A stretch of 32,654 nucleotides of DNA from an uncultured Prevotella sp. (lineage in GTDB: Bacteria > Bacteroidota > Bacteroidia > Bacteroidales > Bacteroidaceae): positions 1 through 32,654 of the forward strand of contig CAMHPC010000015.1 of the NCBI GenBank assembly GCA_946186945.1, written 5' to 3'. Below, piece after piece: positions 1 through 8,564 of this stretch. The notes beneath the pieces were generated by a model. That model ran no database searches and had not been told where the DNA came from. It saw only the letters and a list, made by a program, of their open reading frames with translations. Position 1 is the first letter of the stretch, and each line of letters begins with the position of its first letter. The position numbers were made by a program, and so were the translations under genes.

Positions 1-2
1 AG

Positions 3-98
3 TTTGATTTTATCCAGGAGTCGACCCGCTGTTCGAAGGAACTGGCGGATTTTTTTAAAGAAGCGTTTGGAGACGCTCCCTATAACGCCGTGAGGTAA
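3..98 (+). pseudogene. C-terminal end of an IS first ORF (ISL3-like), cut by window edge
   Basis: The frame is open from the window edge to a TAA at 96-98 and reads as a plausible helix containing RCSKELADFFKEAFG. Its stop overlaps the start of the next ORF as TAATG, the sort of coupling seen between the two ORFs of some insertion sequences. I infer that it is the end of the small first ORF of an ISL3-like element of the Bacteroidetes type. It is too short to be sure; it could also be the tail of an unrelated gene. Confidence 0.4.
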
Positions 99-661
99 TG
101 ACGGAGGTCGCTAATGCCAGAGATGACTTCAGGGCTATGATAAAAGACCTGATCAAGAGCGGAAAGCCGCTTGTAGATGCAGAAGGCAAGCCAATCCGTA
201 GCAATGCCGCATACCATCCTGAGAGGCTGAAGAACAACGAGACAAAGGCAGAGCTGCTCATGCGCAGTAAATACCTGCTGATGGTGTCACCAGAGAAGTG
301 GACTCCAAGCCAAAGGGAGCGTGCGGAGATACTCTTTGAGCTGTATCCTGATATAGAGATGGCGTACAGCCTGACACACTCTCTGAGGATGATCTTTGCC
401 CAGAAGTGCGACAAGGAAGCCGGACGTAAGAGCATCAAGAAGTGGTATGCCAAAGTAGGCGAGTTTGATAATAAAGCCTTCAACGACATTGCCGCAGCCA
501 TGTACGACAGAGAGGATGAAATCCTCAACTACTTTGTGAACAGGTCAACCAATGCTTCTGCAGAATCGCTGAATGCTAAGATTAAGGACTTCAGGGCTCA
601 GTTAAGAGGTGTTATTGACAAGAAATTCTTCATCTTTAGACAGGTCAAGATTTTCGGTTAA
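98..661 (+). pseudogene. ISL3-family-like transposase, C-terminal part only
   Basis: The last ~130 residues resemble the C-terminal catalytic part of Bacteroidetes ISL3-type transposases: SPEKWTPSQRERAEILF, then FVNRSTNASAESLNAKIKDF, which carries the final catalytic Glu, then a FIFR tail. At 187 aa it is less than half the usual ~400 aa and lacks the helix-turn-helix and the first two catalytic Asp regions. The ATG overlaps the preceding stop (TAATG), so the natural start may be kept and the middle lost by an in-frame deletion shortly after it. It is a dead IS remnant, unable to transpose by itself. The family name rests on motif memory. Confidence 0.7.
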
Positions 662-933
662 TCCACGCAGTTATGCAGGTGACCCCTTATTTCTGCCTCT
701 CGACCTACAATACCTTTCATAAAAATATCGTTTTATTCAGCCGCGAAGTTAGCAATTTTATATTTCATGGCCAAATAAAAAGCACTATTTGTAATAAAAC
801 TTAACCCAACTTTGACACGAAAAAAGAATTTTTCATCTTTTTCTATATGCTGCTATCGTATAACCCGTTGTCAATCAATGCGGGTCCGTTTGAAAAGTCG
901 TTTGTAGCACACAGGGGATTGGAAATAAAGTCT
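662..933. other. Gene-free stretch between two IS remnants
   Basis: This AT-rich stretch holds no convincing gene. It probably includes the right end of the ISL3-like remnant, just after its stop, and the left end of the next IS remnant. I could not define terminal inverted repeats or target duplications by eye. Confidence 0.5.
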
Positions 934-941
934 TACCTTTG
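934..941 (+). promoter_or_regulatory. Bacteroidetes -7 element of an IS transposase
   Basis: TACCTTTG matches the Bacteroidetes -7 consensus TAnnTTTG and lies 7 bases before an ATG at 949, so the transcript would be nearly leaderless. No TTTG box is present at the usual -33 spacing. It supports 949 rather than the upstream ATG at 847 as the transposase start. Confidence 0.4.
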
Positions 942-948
942 CACCACG

Positions 949-1284
949 ATGCACTTTATGTCCCAGCTCAGATACAACCCGAAGACCCGGCGTAATGAAT
1001 GGTATTACCGCATCAAGGAGTCCTTCCGCGACCTGACGGGTCGTGTCCGCAGCCGTGTGATGCTGAACGTGGGTTTCATCGACGAGGCGGGGTTCACCCG
1101 CTACTCTTCCATCCTTGCCGGCAACACCGCCGACCCGAAGGTCCTGCCCGACATGGTAGACACGCTGGCCGCCAAGTCGCGTGCGCCGAAGGGCGCAAAC
1201 GGACGAGCACCCGTCATCATAGACGCAGGTATCGCCGGGGAAGACCGTCAAGGAAAAATGCAGTCATTTCTGACTGCATTTTGA
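949..1284 (+). pseudogene. IS1634/IS4-like transposase, internally deleted and 3'-truncated
   Basis: The first ~35 residues (MHFMSQLRYNPKTRRNEWYY and on through VMLNVGFIDE) look like the N-terminus of Bacteroidetes IS1634-type DDE transposases. The frame then jumps to GFTRYSSILAGNTADPK and VIIDAGIA, which belong to the central DDE region some 200 residues further on in a full enzyme (~550-600 aa). After AGIAGEDRQ the homology ends in a short unrelated tail. So there is an in-frame internal deletion around 1085-1095 and a truncation near 1245. The element is inactive. The start at 949 follows the -7 box; the frame is open back to 847 but that part does not look coding. Confidence 0.7.
1255..1282. 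terminator. Hairpin at the end of the IS remnant
   Basis: A perfect 12-bp stem (AAAATGCAGTCA with TGACTGCATTTT) encloses a 4-base loop. Runs of T follow on both strands, so it could end transcription in either direction. It overlaps the degenerate tail of the transposase remnant. Confidence 0.55.
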
Positions 1285-1321
1285 TGTTATTCGGGGTCAA
1301 ACCCTATATAATTACCTAAAG

Positions 1322-1356
1322 AAATCCTCACCAGCCAAATAGGGGTGAGGATTTTT
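1322..1356. terminator. Probable terminator of the polysaccharide operon
   Basis: An 11-bp stem (AAATCCTCACC at 1322-1332 with GGTGAGGATTT at 1344-1354) has an 11-base loop and a T-run on the plus side. It lies about 55 bases past the stop of the last minus-strand gene (1411) and may work in both directions. The T tract on the minus side is weaker. Confidence 0.55.
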
Positions 1357-1410
1357 CGTATTTACAAGTTGAACACTATCAAAAGGGGCCACATCTGCTA
1401 AGCCCTCTGC

Positions 1411-2667
1411 TCACAGCATATATCGGCAGTCGACAACGGGTTTGGCGGTACGCTGGCGCACATCGGCGAACTCTGGCCAGGCGGTGGTGATGACGAGCGA
1501 GTCGGCCTGCTGGAGCAGAGCCTCGTAACTGCGCACATACCCCACAGACATATCATAGCGGCGGGCAAACTCGTCAATAGCCACGGGGTCGTAGGCAATT
1601 ATATGCTCATAGCCGGCATCGAGCAGGGCACGGATGATCTTGGCAGATGGTGTATCGCGCACATCATCACTGCCAGGCTTGAACGAGAGTCCCAATATGC
1701 CGATGACCTGAGTGCGGTCGTCACCTATGGCTCGTGCTATCTTGCTGGCGATAAACTCGGGCATGCGGTCGTTGGTGTCAATGACATGATGCAGTATCTG
1801 GGCATCGAAACCGGCAGTACGACTCACGGCATAGAGGGCGTTGGTGTCCTTGGGCAGGCAGTAGCCGCCGTAACCGCAGCCGGGGTACACATACGACGCC
1901 ATCTGCGCCCCACCCCACCGCTTGTCTTCGTGCAAGATACGGAAGGCCTGGGCCACATCTATGTTGCCTATTGTGTCTGCCACCATGCTCATCTCATTGC
2001 TGTAACTGATGAGAGTGGCAAGGAGCGTGTTTGACAGATACTTGATAAACTCACCCGTATTGAGTGACACACAGTGTACTGGCACCGACACGCTGGCATA
2101 GACTGAACGCAACACACTGGCAGAACGCTCATCACTTACGCCCAGCACTATGCGGTCGGCATGCATGAAGTCGTCCCAGCAATGACCCTCGCGCAGGAAT
2201 TCAGGATTATTTGCCACGCCCACATCTTCTCCTACACGCAGGCCCTGTGCCTCGAGATGAGGTATCACCTTGCTGGCTGTTGTAGAGGGCGGCACGGTAG
2301 ACTTCACCACCAACACCTGATAGCGGTCGGCAGGACGCACAGCCAACGTCTGGTCGATGGCAGAGAAGAGGTAGGTGAGGTCAGCCTGACCATCCTTGCC
2401 GTATGGCGTGCCCACACAGTAGTACACACAGTCGCTCTCTGACACGGCAGCAGACAGCGAGTCGGTGCCTATGGGTGTGAAGCCATGGTTGAGATGCCGA
2501 CTGAGAGCCTCGTCGAGTCCCTCTTCGAGGAAGGGCAACTTGCCACTGCGTATGGTGTTCAACCTGCCCTCGTCTATCTCCACACCATACACCTTGTGTC
2601 CGTACTCGGCAAAACCGAGAGAGGTGGTGAGTCCTACAAATCCTAATCCAAATACTGTTATTGTCAT
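1411..2667 (-). CDS. ugd: UDP-glucose 6-dehydrogenase family protein
   Basis: A 418-residue NAD-dependent sugar-nucleotide dehydrogenase of the UDP-glucose/GDP-mannose dehydrogenase family, predicted to oxidise UDP-glucose to UDP-glucuronate in the cytoplasm. The N-terminal Rossmann motif is VFGLGFVG (residues 5-12), NNPEFLREG is at 153-161, and the catalytic cysteine is C270 in PGCGYGGYCLPKDTNAL, a slight variant of the usual GFGGxCxPKD. The C-terminal part (GLSFKPGSDDVRDTPS) is the substrate-binding domain. Length is normal. It is the last gene of a five-gene minus-strand operon and lies 22 bases after a UDP-glucuronate-decarboxylase-like gene, which fits consecutive steps. Other substrates (UDP-ManNAc, UDP-GlcNAc) are not excluded, but the motif set best fits UDP-glucose. 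Confidence 0.88.
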   Translation of the reverse strand: MTITVFGLGFVGLTTSLGFAEYGHKVYGVEIDEGRLNTIRSGKLPFLEEGLDEALSRHLNHGFTPIGTDSLSAAVSESDCVYYCVGTPYGKDGQADLTYLFSAIDQTLAVRPADRYQVLVVKSTVPPSTTASKVIPHLEAQGLRVGEDVGVANNPEFLREGHCWDDFMHADRIVLGVSDERSASVLRSVYASVSVPVHCVSLNTGEFIKYLSNTLLATLISYSNEMSMVADTIGNIDVAQAFRILHEDKRWGGAQMASYVYPGCGYGGYCLPKDTNALYAVSRTAGFDAQILHHVIDTNDRMPEFIASKIARAIGDDRTQVIGILGLSFKPGSDDVRDTPSAKIIRALLDAGYEHIIAYDPVAIDEFARRYDMSVGYVRSYEALLQQADSLVITTAWPEFADVRQRTAKPVVDCRYML

Positions 2668-2689
2668 ATCGATTGATGTCTATGTGTTA

Positions 2690-3781
2690 TTACCACTGGT
2701 ATTCACCCTTGTCGCTCTCTTTGAGATACTGGAGGAAGCGACGTACGCCCTGCTCCACTGTGATGGAGGGGTTGTAGCCCAGGATGGTGCGGGCCTTGGT
2801 GATATCCGGACAACGGCGCTGTGGGTTATTAGTGAGATACTCCTTGTCTTCGCTCACGGCGTAGCGCACCTCACCGGTGTATCCCATGATTTCTCTGCCA
2901 GCCTCGACATATATTTCAGCCAGTCGGGCGATGCTTATCTCCGGACTCTCTATGCCGATATTGAAATAGTCGTAGGTACCGTGGAGCAATATCTTGAGAT
3001 AGCCGTTGATGGCATCTGCTATATAGCAGAAGGTGCGTGTGGGCGAACCGTTGCTCAGTATCTCTATATCGCGGTTCTCCATCACAGCCAGAGCGAAGTC
3101 GGCAGGCACTCGCTTATCACCAGTGCGCATGCCGGGACCGTAGTTGTTGAACGGTCTTGCCACGCCTATAGGCATATCATACTTCTGTGCGAAAAGCATA
3201 CACATGGTCTCGCCGAAGCGCTTCGACTCATCATAGCAGGCACGCGGCCCCGTGGCACACACGTTGCCGTTGTAACTCTCCGACGTGGGCACATGCGCAG
3301 CATCGGGGTCGCCATAGAGTTCGCTGGAGGAATAGAAGAGGAAACCGCGGATATCCTTCTCGCAATAGAAATCGAGCAGCGAGCGCAGTCCCCAGATATT
3401 GGCATCGAGTGTCTCAATAGGGTATTTGCGGTAGAACATGGGCGAGGCGATGGAAGCCATGTGTATAATAAATTGTGCCTCGCCGGCGCCCTCCACCTGG
3501 TCTATGCGGTCGCGTATGATGTCGAACTTCTTTATCTCCACCCGTGGGTCTTCTGCCAGGCGGTCTATCCACTCGGGGTGTCCGAGCATGAAGTTGTCCA
3601 GACCTATTATCTTCTTTATGCCGAGAGCCTCGGCTGTCTGGCAGAAGAAATTCATGAAGTAATAGCCCAGGAATCCTCCACAGCCGGTGATAAGCACGGT
3701 AGAGTCCTTAAACTTTGCTTTCTCTGCACCACTGAGTCCATTGAGAGTGTGCAGTATGTCCTGATGTAATATACTACTCAT
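2690..3781 (-). CDS. NAD-dependent epimerase/dehydratase, UDP-glucuronate decarboxylase-like
   Basis: A 363-residue extended short-chain dehydrogenase. Visible motifs are the NAD-binding TGCGGFLG (residues 32-39), the SSSE stretch near 151-154, and the active-site YxxxK (Y183, K187) inside GPRACYDESKR. That last stretch is very close to the GxRxCYDEGKR signature of UDP-glucuronate decarboxylases (UDP-xylose synthases), with Ser in place of the usual Gly. ARPFNNYGPGMR follows. The neighbouring UDP-glucose 6-dehydrogenase would supply UDP-glucuronate, so UDP-xylose or its 4-keto intermediate is a reasonable product. About 24 residues precede the usual family start. A 4,6-dehydratase role is the main alternative. 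Confidence 0.8.
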   Translation of the reverse strand: MSSILHQDILHTLNGLSGAEKAKFKDSTVLITGCGGFLGYYFMNFFCQTAEALGIKKIIGLDNFMLGHPEWIDRLAEDPRVEIKKFDIIRDRIDQVEGAGEAQFIIHMASIASPMFYRKYPIETLDANIWGLRSLLDFYCEKDIRGFLFYSSSELYGDPDAAHVPTSESYNGNVCATGPRACYDESKRFGETMCMLFAQKYDMPIGVARPFNNYGPGMRTGDKRVPADFALAVMENRDIEILSNGSPTRTFCYIADAINGYLKILLHGTYDYFNIGIESPEISIARLAEIYVEAGREIMGYTGEVRYAVSEDKEYLTNNPQRRCPDITKARTILGYNPSITVEQGVRRFLQYLKESDKGEYQW

Positions 3782-3788
3782 GGTGATA

Positions 3789-4607
3789 TTATGTATTTTG
3801 TTTGTATTCTCTGTAAGGCAGGTTGAGGTCGAGTATATGGAAATTATGCTGTTTCTGATGGTCGCCGTCGGGTATCTGCATGTAGTCGCCGTACATCTGC
3901 GTGAGGTAGTGTTCGTAGTTCTTCACTCCCATCACTGTCACACCTTCAAACTCGTATGGTGCATACACGCCCTCCACCTCTTTCGGCATCACGCCCTTCA
4001 GTCCGTCGGTATAGTCGGCAACGAGCCTGGTCTTTTCGTAGTCGTATTTCATGAGCAAGCGGCGTATGCGAGCCTGCAACTTCTCCATGGTGGTGAGTCG
4101 GCGTGTGAGCAGTGGTATCCATGAAGAGGGACCATGGCCGTGACGGTAGGGGTCGCGGTGTATCCAGTACAGAGCCTGACGCAGGAAGCCATAGCGCCAG
4201 AGGTGCAGGTGACGGGGCAGCCACCCTGAGGGCACGGCATCCAGAGGAAAGACATCCACGTATATGCCTCCCAGGTAACTGAGGTGCAGACGTTCTATGA
4301 GTGTGGTGGAAGCATCCTGCACCTTGCCGAAAGGCAGAGGATAATGAGGGTCGTTCTCGGCACAGACAAACTCATAAGGTTCGGGCAACCATTCCTTTGA
4401 GTGCTTGATGAAGCGCTCGTAGTCGGGACGGGGCATGAGTATGTCCATATCATCATCCCAGGGTATGAACCCATGATGACGCACGGCACCTATCAGGCTG
4501 CCGGCAAAGATGCCGTAGGTGATGTCATGCTCGCGGCACGTCTTGTCTATGGCCTGTAGTATGCGCAACATGCGCAGTTGCAGCGGACGAATATCGTATG
4601 TAGCCAT
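3789..4607 (-). CDS. LicD family phosphotransferase
   Basis: A 272-residue member of the LicD (nucleotidyltransferase-fold) family. The hallmark lies at residues 36-58: GSLIGAVRHHGFIPWDDDMD, whose clustered Asp residues bind metal. LicD proteins transfer phosphocholine or related phospho-groups from a CDP-activated donor onto surface glycans. It sits 12 bases after the rfbF gene, which makes a CDP-sugar, and 7 bases before the decarboxylase-like gene. No signal peptide or TM segment is evident, so it probably acts at the cytoplasmic face of the membrane. The donor and acceptor cannot be read from the sequence, and no choline-activation gene is in view. Confidence 0.85.
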   Translation of the reverse strand: MATYDIRPLQLRMLRILQAIDKTCREHDITYGIFAGSLIGAVRHHGFIPWDDDMDILMPRPDYERFIKHSKEWLPEPYEFVCAENDPHYPLPFGKVQDASTTLIERLHLSYLGGIYVDVFPLDAVPSGWLPRHLHLWRYGFLRQALYWIHRDPYRHGHGPSSWIPLLTRRLTTMEKLQARIRRLLMKYDYEKTRLVADYTDGLKGVMPKEVEGVYAPYEFEGVTVMGVKNYEHYLTQMYGDYMQIPDGDHQKQHNFHILDLNLPYREYKQNT

Positions 4608-4619
4608 AATATCATTCTG

Positions 4620-5387
4620 TCATTTGGTCCAGGGAGCATCGCCAGAGTTCCACAACTGATTGAGCAGGTCGCGGTCGCGCACGGTGTCCATGCACTGCCA
4701 GAAGCCCTCGTGACGATAGGTTTTCAACTGTCCCTCCTCGGCCAGTCGTTCCAGTGGTTCGCGCTCAAGCACGGTGTGGTCGTCACTGATATAGTCCATC
4801 ACCTTGTGAGAGAACACGAAGAAACCGCCGTTTATCCAGCCCTGCTTCACCTGTGGTTTCTCTTTGAACGAGCGCACATAGTCGTCATCGTCTATCTGCA
4901 GTTCGCCGAAGCGGGCAGTGGGATGAACGGCAGTGACCATGGCCAAGGCTCCCGATTCATGGTATTTCTGCACCAGCGCCTCAATATTGACATCGCTCAC
5001 GGCATCGCCATAGGTCACCATGAAGTCTTCCTCGCCTATCACCTGACGCAGGCGGCGTATTCTGCCCCCAGTCATCGAGTCGGCTCCAGTATCCACCAGT
5101 GTCACCTTCCAGTCGGTGGGGTGCTCATCTATGTAGTGTATGCTGTTGTTGCTGAGGTCTATAGTGAAATTATTGTTGAGCGTATAGTACTGCAGGAAAT
5201 AGTTTTTTATCACCTCTCCCTTATATCCCAGTGCTATCACAAAGTCCTTGTATCCATAGCGTGCATAGTGGTTCATGATATGCCACAGTATGGGTTTTCC
5301 TCCCACCTCAACCATGGGTTTGGGTATGAGTTTGGTGTATTCAGAAAGGCGTGTACCGAAACCGCCTGCCAATATTACTACTTTCAT
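4620..5387 (-). CDS. rfbF: Glucose-1-phosphate cytidylyltransferase
   Basis: A 255-residue sugar-phosphate nucleotidyltransferase, the normal size for RfbF, predicted to make CDP-glucose from CTP and glucose-1-phosphate. The N-terminus carries the nucleotide-binding GGFGTRLSEYTKLIPKPMV (residues 8-26); TYGDAVSDVN (from about 125) holds the metal-binding Asp, followed by GGFFVFSHKVMDYI and EGFWQCMDTVRDRD, all typical of RfbF. The start overlaps the stop of the upstream aminotransferase gene by 4 bases, indicating translational coupling. The usual partner, CDP-glucose 4,6-dehydratase (rfbG), is not in the window, so CDP-glucose may be used directly or processed by a gene elsewhere. Confidence 0.92.
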   Translation of the reverse strand: MKVVILAGGFGTRLSEYTKLIPKPMVEVGGKPILWHIMNHYARYGYKDFVIALGYKGEVIKNYFLQYYTLNNNFTIDLSNNSIHYIDEHPTDWKVTLVDTGADSMTGGRIRRLRQVIGEEDFMVTYGDAVSDVNIEALVQKYHESGALAMVTAVHPTARFGELQIDDDDYVRSFKEKPQVKQGWINGGFFVFSHKVMDYISDDHTVLEREPLERLAEEGQLKTYRHEGFWQCMDTVRDRDLLNQLWNSGDAPWTK

Positions 5388-6502
5388 GGTATTGCTGCTG
5401 CGTATATGGTTTCACAAATATAGTCTATATCGGAATTGGTGAGTTCTGGGTGTATGGGCAGCGATATGATTCTGTCGTACACCTGTTCCGTCACCGGCAG
5501 ATGCTCCTCCTGACGGAAGAGTGTGAGTGTGTGGTTTGGCCGGTACTGTATGCCAAACTGTATGTCGCGCTCACGGAAGAGGGCCTGCAGTCGTGGGCGC
5601 AACCCATCGAGTATCTGTATGGCGAAGATATGTGGCACCACCTGGTGCTCATAGTCCATCGGGGTGAGCAGCACATGTTTGCAATCCTTCAACCGCTGGG
5701 TATACGCCATGGCTATCTGTCGGCGGCGCGGAGCAAACTCCTTCTCAAAGCGTGATAGTTGCACCATACCGATGGCAGCGAAGATATTGCTCATGTGGTA
5801 ACGGTAGCCCTGTTCCACCACATCGAAATCCCAACTGCGCTTTCCGGCATAGCGTTTCTCCGAGTCTTTCTGTACGCCGAGCAAGCGGGCATCGCTCACT
5901 TTCTCTATCACCTCCTCATCGGCAGTGAAGATGGCACCACCTTCGCCAGAGGTAATATTCTTTATACCGTCAAAACTGAAGCACACCACGTCGCCTGTGG
6001 CACCTACCTTCACGCCGTCCACACTACACCCGAAGGCATGGGCGGCATCCTCTACGATGCGCAAGCCATGCTTGGCTGCAAACTCCTGATACTCAGGCAG
6101 CATACTCACATTGCTGGCATAATAGACGGGCATAATGGCACGGGTGCGCGGCGTGATGCGCCGCTCGGCATCTGCCAAATCGAGGGTGAGGGTGTCGGGA
6201 CGTATGTCGCAACTCACCGGCACACATCCAGCGGCAGTGATAGCCTGATAAGAGGCTACGAAGGTGAACGAGGGCACCAGCACCTCATCGCCAGGACGCG
6301 TCACGGCCTGCACTGCCAGATGGAGGGCTGCCGTACCACTATTCACACATATACAACGGCGGCCACCGCCTATGTACTGCTGCAAGGCCTTTTCAAACTC
6401 GCCTACAGTCTCGCCCATACCCAAATAGCCGATATCCTGTATGATATGAGCCACAGCGTCTGCCTCGGCTTTGCCTACAACAGATTTAGATAATCTTATC
6501 AT
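5384..6502 (-). CDS. DegT/DnrJ/EryC1/StrS family aminotransferase
   Basis: A 372-residue PLP-dependent sugar aminotransferase. Recognisable features are NSGTAALHLA (54-63) for phosphate binding, EDAAHAFG (151-158) whose Asp contacts the pyridine nitrogen, and SFDGIKNITSGEGG, where K181 should form the Schiff base. The family transfers an amino group from glutamate to a keto sugar nucleotide. It is first in the five-gene operon, with a -7 element just upstream. A 4-keto sugar made by the epimerase/decarboxylase-like enzyme is a plausible substrate by analogy with ArnB, but this is inference. Confidence 0.88.
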   Translation of the reverse strand: MIRLSKSVVGKAEADAVAHIIQDIGYLGMGETVGEFEKALQQYIGGGRRCICVNSGTAALHLAVQAVTRPGDEVLVPSFTFVASYQAITAAGCVPVSCDIRPDTLTLDLADAERRITPRTRAIMPVYYASNVSMLPEYQEFAAKHGLRIVEDAAHAFGCSVDGVKVGATGDVVCFSFDGIKNITSGEGGAIFTADEEVIEKVSDARLLGVQKDSEKRYAGKRSWDFDVVEQGYRYHMSNIFAAIGMVQLSRFEKEFAPRRRQIAMAYTQRLKDCKHVLLTPMDYEHQVVPHIFAIQILDGLRPRLQALFRERDIQFGIQYRPNHTLTLFRQEEHLPVTEQVYDRIISLPIHPELTNSDIDYICETIYAAAIP

Positions 6503-6525
6503 GTCTTCTGTCTGTTATTTTCGTG

Positions 6526-6533
6526 CAAAGTTA
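6526..6533 (-). promoter_or_regulatory. -7 element for the polysaccharide operon
   Basis: Read on the minus strand, TAACTTTG matches TAnnTTTG and lies 23 bases upstream of the aminotransferase start, giving a short leader. No clear -33 TTTG is seen at standard spacing. No hairpin was found between this site and the end of the upstream kinase gene, so read-through from the T9SS/priA gene train is also possible. Confidence 0.5.
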
Positions 6534-6603
6534 CATAAAATTAGCAATTTATGCATAGATAACGGCAAAAAACACGCGTAAAATAATTATTCGCCTCTGG
6601 CAC

Positions 6604-7362
6604 TTACAACTCTAAGTGAAATTCCATCTCACGTTTCTTCTGATAATGGTGCCAGAAGCGGGCACGTAGAGAGAGCATGGTTTTCTCTGCCTCATCGGCG
6701 TCAAAACCACGCAAGTAGGCATATTCCCTGCACAGGAGTACGATGAAACGCTTAGGTCCCCACAGGCGCGAGAAACTGTTCACGCCCTGCACCATACCGA
6801 CGGGTCCGAAGTGCATGCGGTTGATGTCTACGATAGAGAAATGGTACTCACCCTCAATACGTTCCCAAAGGATATTGCCGGGTGAGAAGTCCAGGTGCAA
6901 CACCTCGCTCTCATGCATGTGTGCACAGAAACGTGCCAAGGGCTTTACCATGGGTTCGTACTCATCGGGAGTAGCATCACCCAACTCATACATGCGATGT
7001 GCGTACGGACACTGCTCGGTGATGAGCCACGAACGACGCAAGAGACCGCAACGGCGGTCCTCGATATAAGCCACTGCCTGTGGTGTCTCTACGCCTTTCT
7101 GCGCCAGTATCTGTGGGTATTCGTATGCCCTTTGCCCCTTGGGTGTCCTGATACCTATGGAATAGACTATATCCGCTGGCAGTGAGGGTATCTTGTAGCG
7201 TTTCACATTGAGCACAATACCGTCCGGAGCCGTCATGCTCACTATCAGGTTTCTGCGCCCTCCATAGATATACTGTCCGTCGCGCTCCATGGTGTCGGGC
7301 ACCGAGGCTATGAAATCTGCCAGATGCCGGTAGTGGGGTTGTATGGAAATGTTACGACTCAT
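6604..7362 (-). CDS. Lipopolysaccharide (Kdo/WaaP-type) kinase family protein
   Basis: A 252-residue small protein kinase-like fold of the bacterial LPS kinase group. A likely ATP-contacting Lys is K54 (NVKRYKIP); the catalytic loop is HLDFSPGN (H156, D158, N163); the metal-binding Asp is D179 in VDINRM. Such enzymes phosphorylate the inner core or Kdo of lipopolysaccharide at the cytoplasmic side of the inner membrane. The gene starts 7 bases after the glycosyltransferase gene ends, so the two are probably co-translated and act on the same glycolipid. Substrate position cannot be read from sequence. Confidence 0.8.
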   Translation of the reverse strand: MSRNISIQPHYRHLADFIASVPDTMERDGQYIYGGRRNLIVSMTAPDGIVLNVKRYKIPSLPADIVYSIGIRTPKGQRAYEYPQILAQKGVETPQAVAYIEDRRCGLLRRSWLITEQCPYAHRMYELGDATPDEYEPMVKPLARFCAHMHESEVLHLDFSPGNILWERIEGEYHFSIVDINRMHFGPVGMVQGVNSFSRLWGPKRFIVLLCREYAYLRGFDADEAEKTMLSLRARFWHHYQKKREMEFHLEL

Positions 7363-7369
7363 GTCACTG

Positions 7370-8536
7370 CTATTTTAAATCCGGAACCAGACGCTGGTAC
7401 ACCTGCCATACCTGACGTGCAACATCGGCGCCTTCGAAGCGCATTATGTACTCTCTGCTGCCAGATATGCACTTCTCACGCACTGTCTGGTCGGTAGTGA
7501 GAGTGGAGACTGCCTGGGCCAGTGCTTCTTCATCATCAGGGTCTACATACAAACAGTGTGGACCGCCTGCCTCCTCCAGACAACTGCCGCTACAAGCCAC
7601 TACAGGCAGTCCGCTCTGTATGGCCTCTACCACCGGTATGCCGAAGCCTTCATAGCGCGAAGGGTACACACAAACCTCTGCCTGATGGTACACTGCGGAG
7701 AGGTGGGCGAATGGCACATCGTGGAGCATCACCACCCGCTGCTGCACGTTAAGTCCACGTGCCAATTTGTTCACATAATCGGCATAGGGGGTATGACGCC
7801 CCACTATGACGAGTGAGAGGTCTGCCGGCAACGAGGGTAATGCCTTGACCGCCAGTGCCACGTTCTTGCGTTCCTCTACCGAACCCACGCACACCATATA
7901 GCGCTGGGGCAGATGGTAGAGGCGGCGCACCTCATCTGCCAAAGCCTCAGGCACTGGTTGTGCAAAATGGTTGCCGCAACTCTGATAAATCACCGTGATA
8001 CGGCTCTCCTCCACACCGCCGTAATACATGATATCGCGCTTGGTACATTCGCTGATGGCTATGATGTGGTCGGCTTCACGACAGGTACGCAGAAATTTCC
8101 ATTTGTACAGTCGGCGGTCTATGGCAGGGTAGTATTCGGGATGGCGCAGGAAGATAAGATCGTGTATGGTGACCACAGAGGGTATGCCGGCACGGCGCAG
8201 CCCTTTTGGCAGTTCACCGCTCAGCCCATGGAAGAGTGTCACCTCATCCCGCACGAGATCGTCCACTATCCCATGCAAGCGCCAACGGTCTGTGCTTATG
8301 CGGTGCCACAGCCCACCCCTCTGCCCGTCGCCGCCGTGTGGGTATACGAAGCGCAGGTGCCCAGAGGTGCTGACACGCTGGCGCAGATGGTCGTGCCCAC
8401 GGTCGGGAGCATAGAGCAGCAGTTGGCAGTGGTCGCCCACAGTGGCGTCCATGTCCGTCACCAGCGTGCGACAGTAATTGCCCAGTCCAGTAGCGTTGCG
8501 CACTATGCGCTTGGCATCATATCCTATCCTTATCAT
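7370..8536 (-). CDS. Family 4 glycosyltransferase (GT-B fold)
   Basis: A 388-residue retaining glycosyltransferase of the GT4 (Glycos_transf_1) type. The N-terminal acceptor domain starts IGYDAKRIVRNATGLGNY and contains VVTIHDLIFLRHPEYYP; the C-terminal donor domain has VGSVEERKNV (217-226) and the signature YEGFGIPVVEAIQSGLPVV (from 295), with the Glu pair that contacts the nucleotide sugar. It probably adds a hexose to lipopolysaccharide core or a capsule intermediate. It lies between priA and the LPS kinase with short gaps. The sugar donor is unknown. Confidence 0.88.
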   Translation of the reverse strand: MIRIGYDAKRIVRNATGLGNYCRTLVTDMDATVGDHCQLLLYAPDRGHDHLRQRVSTSGHLRFVYPHGGDGQRGGLWHRISTDRWRLHGIVDDLVRDEVTLFHGLSGELPKGLRRAGIPSVVTIHDLIFLRHPEYYPAIDRRLYKWKFLRTCREADHIIAISECTKRDIMYYGGVEESRITVIYQSCGNHFAQPVPEALADEVRRLYHLPQRYMVCVGSVEERKNVALAVKALPSLPADLSLVIVGRHTPYADYVNKLARGLNVQQRVVMLHDVPFAHLSAVYHQAEVCVYPSRYEGFGIPVVEAIQSGLPVVACSGSCLEEAGGPHCLYVDPDDEEALAQAVSTLTTDQTVREKCISGSREYIMRFEGADVARQVWQVYQRLVPDLK

Positions 8537-8564
8537 AATCTCTGTTTCGTCTATAGGTTAACAT

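Noticed and set aside
2465-3769. Long plus-strand open frame of 434 codons
   Set aside because: It lies antisense to the end of the dehydrogenase gene and all of the decarboxylase-like gene, both with clear motifs; its own translation has no recognisable domain and the composition of a GC-biased shadow frame.
4578-5423. Plus-strand open frame of 281 codons
   Set aside because: Fully antisense to rfbF, which has all family motifs; similar shadows occur opposite the aminotransferase, priA and gldM genes.
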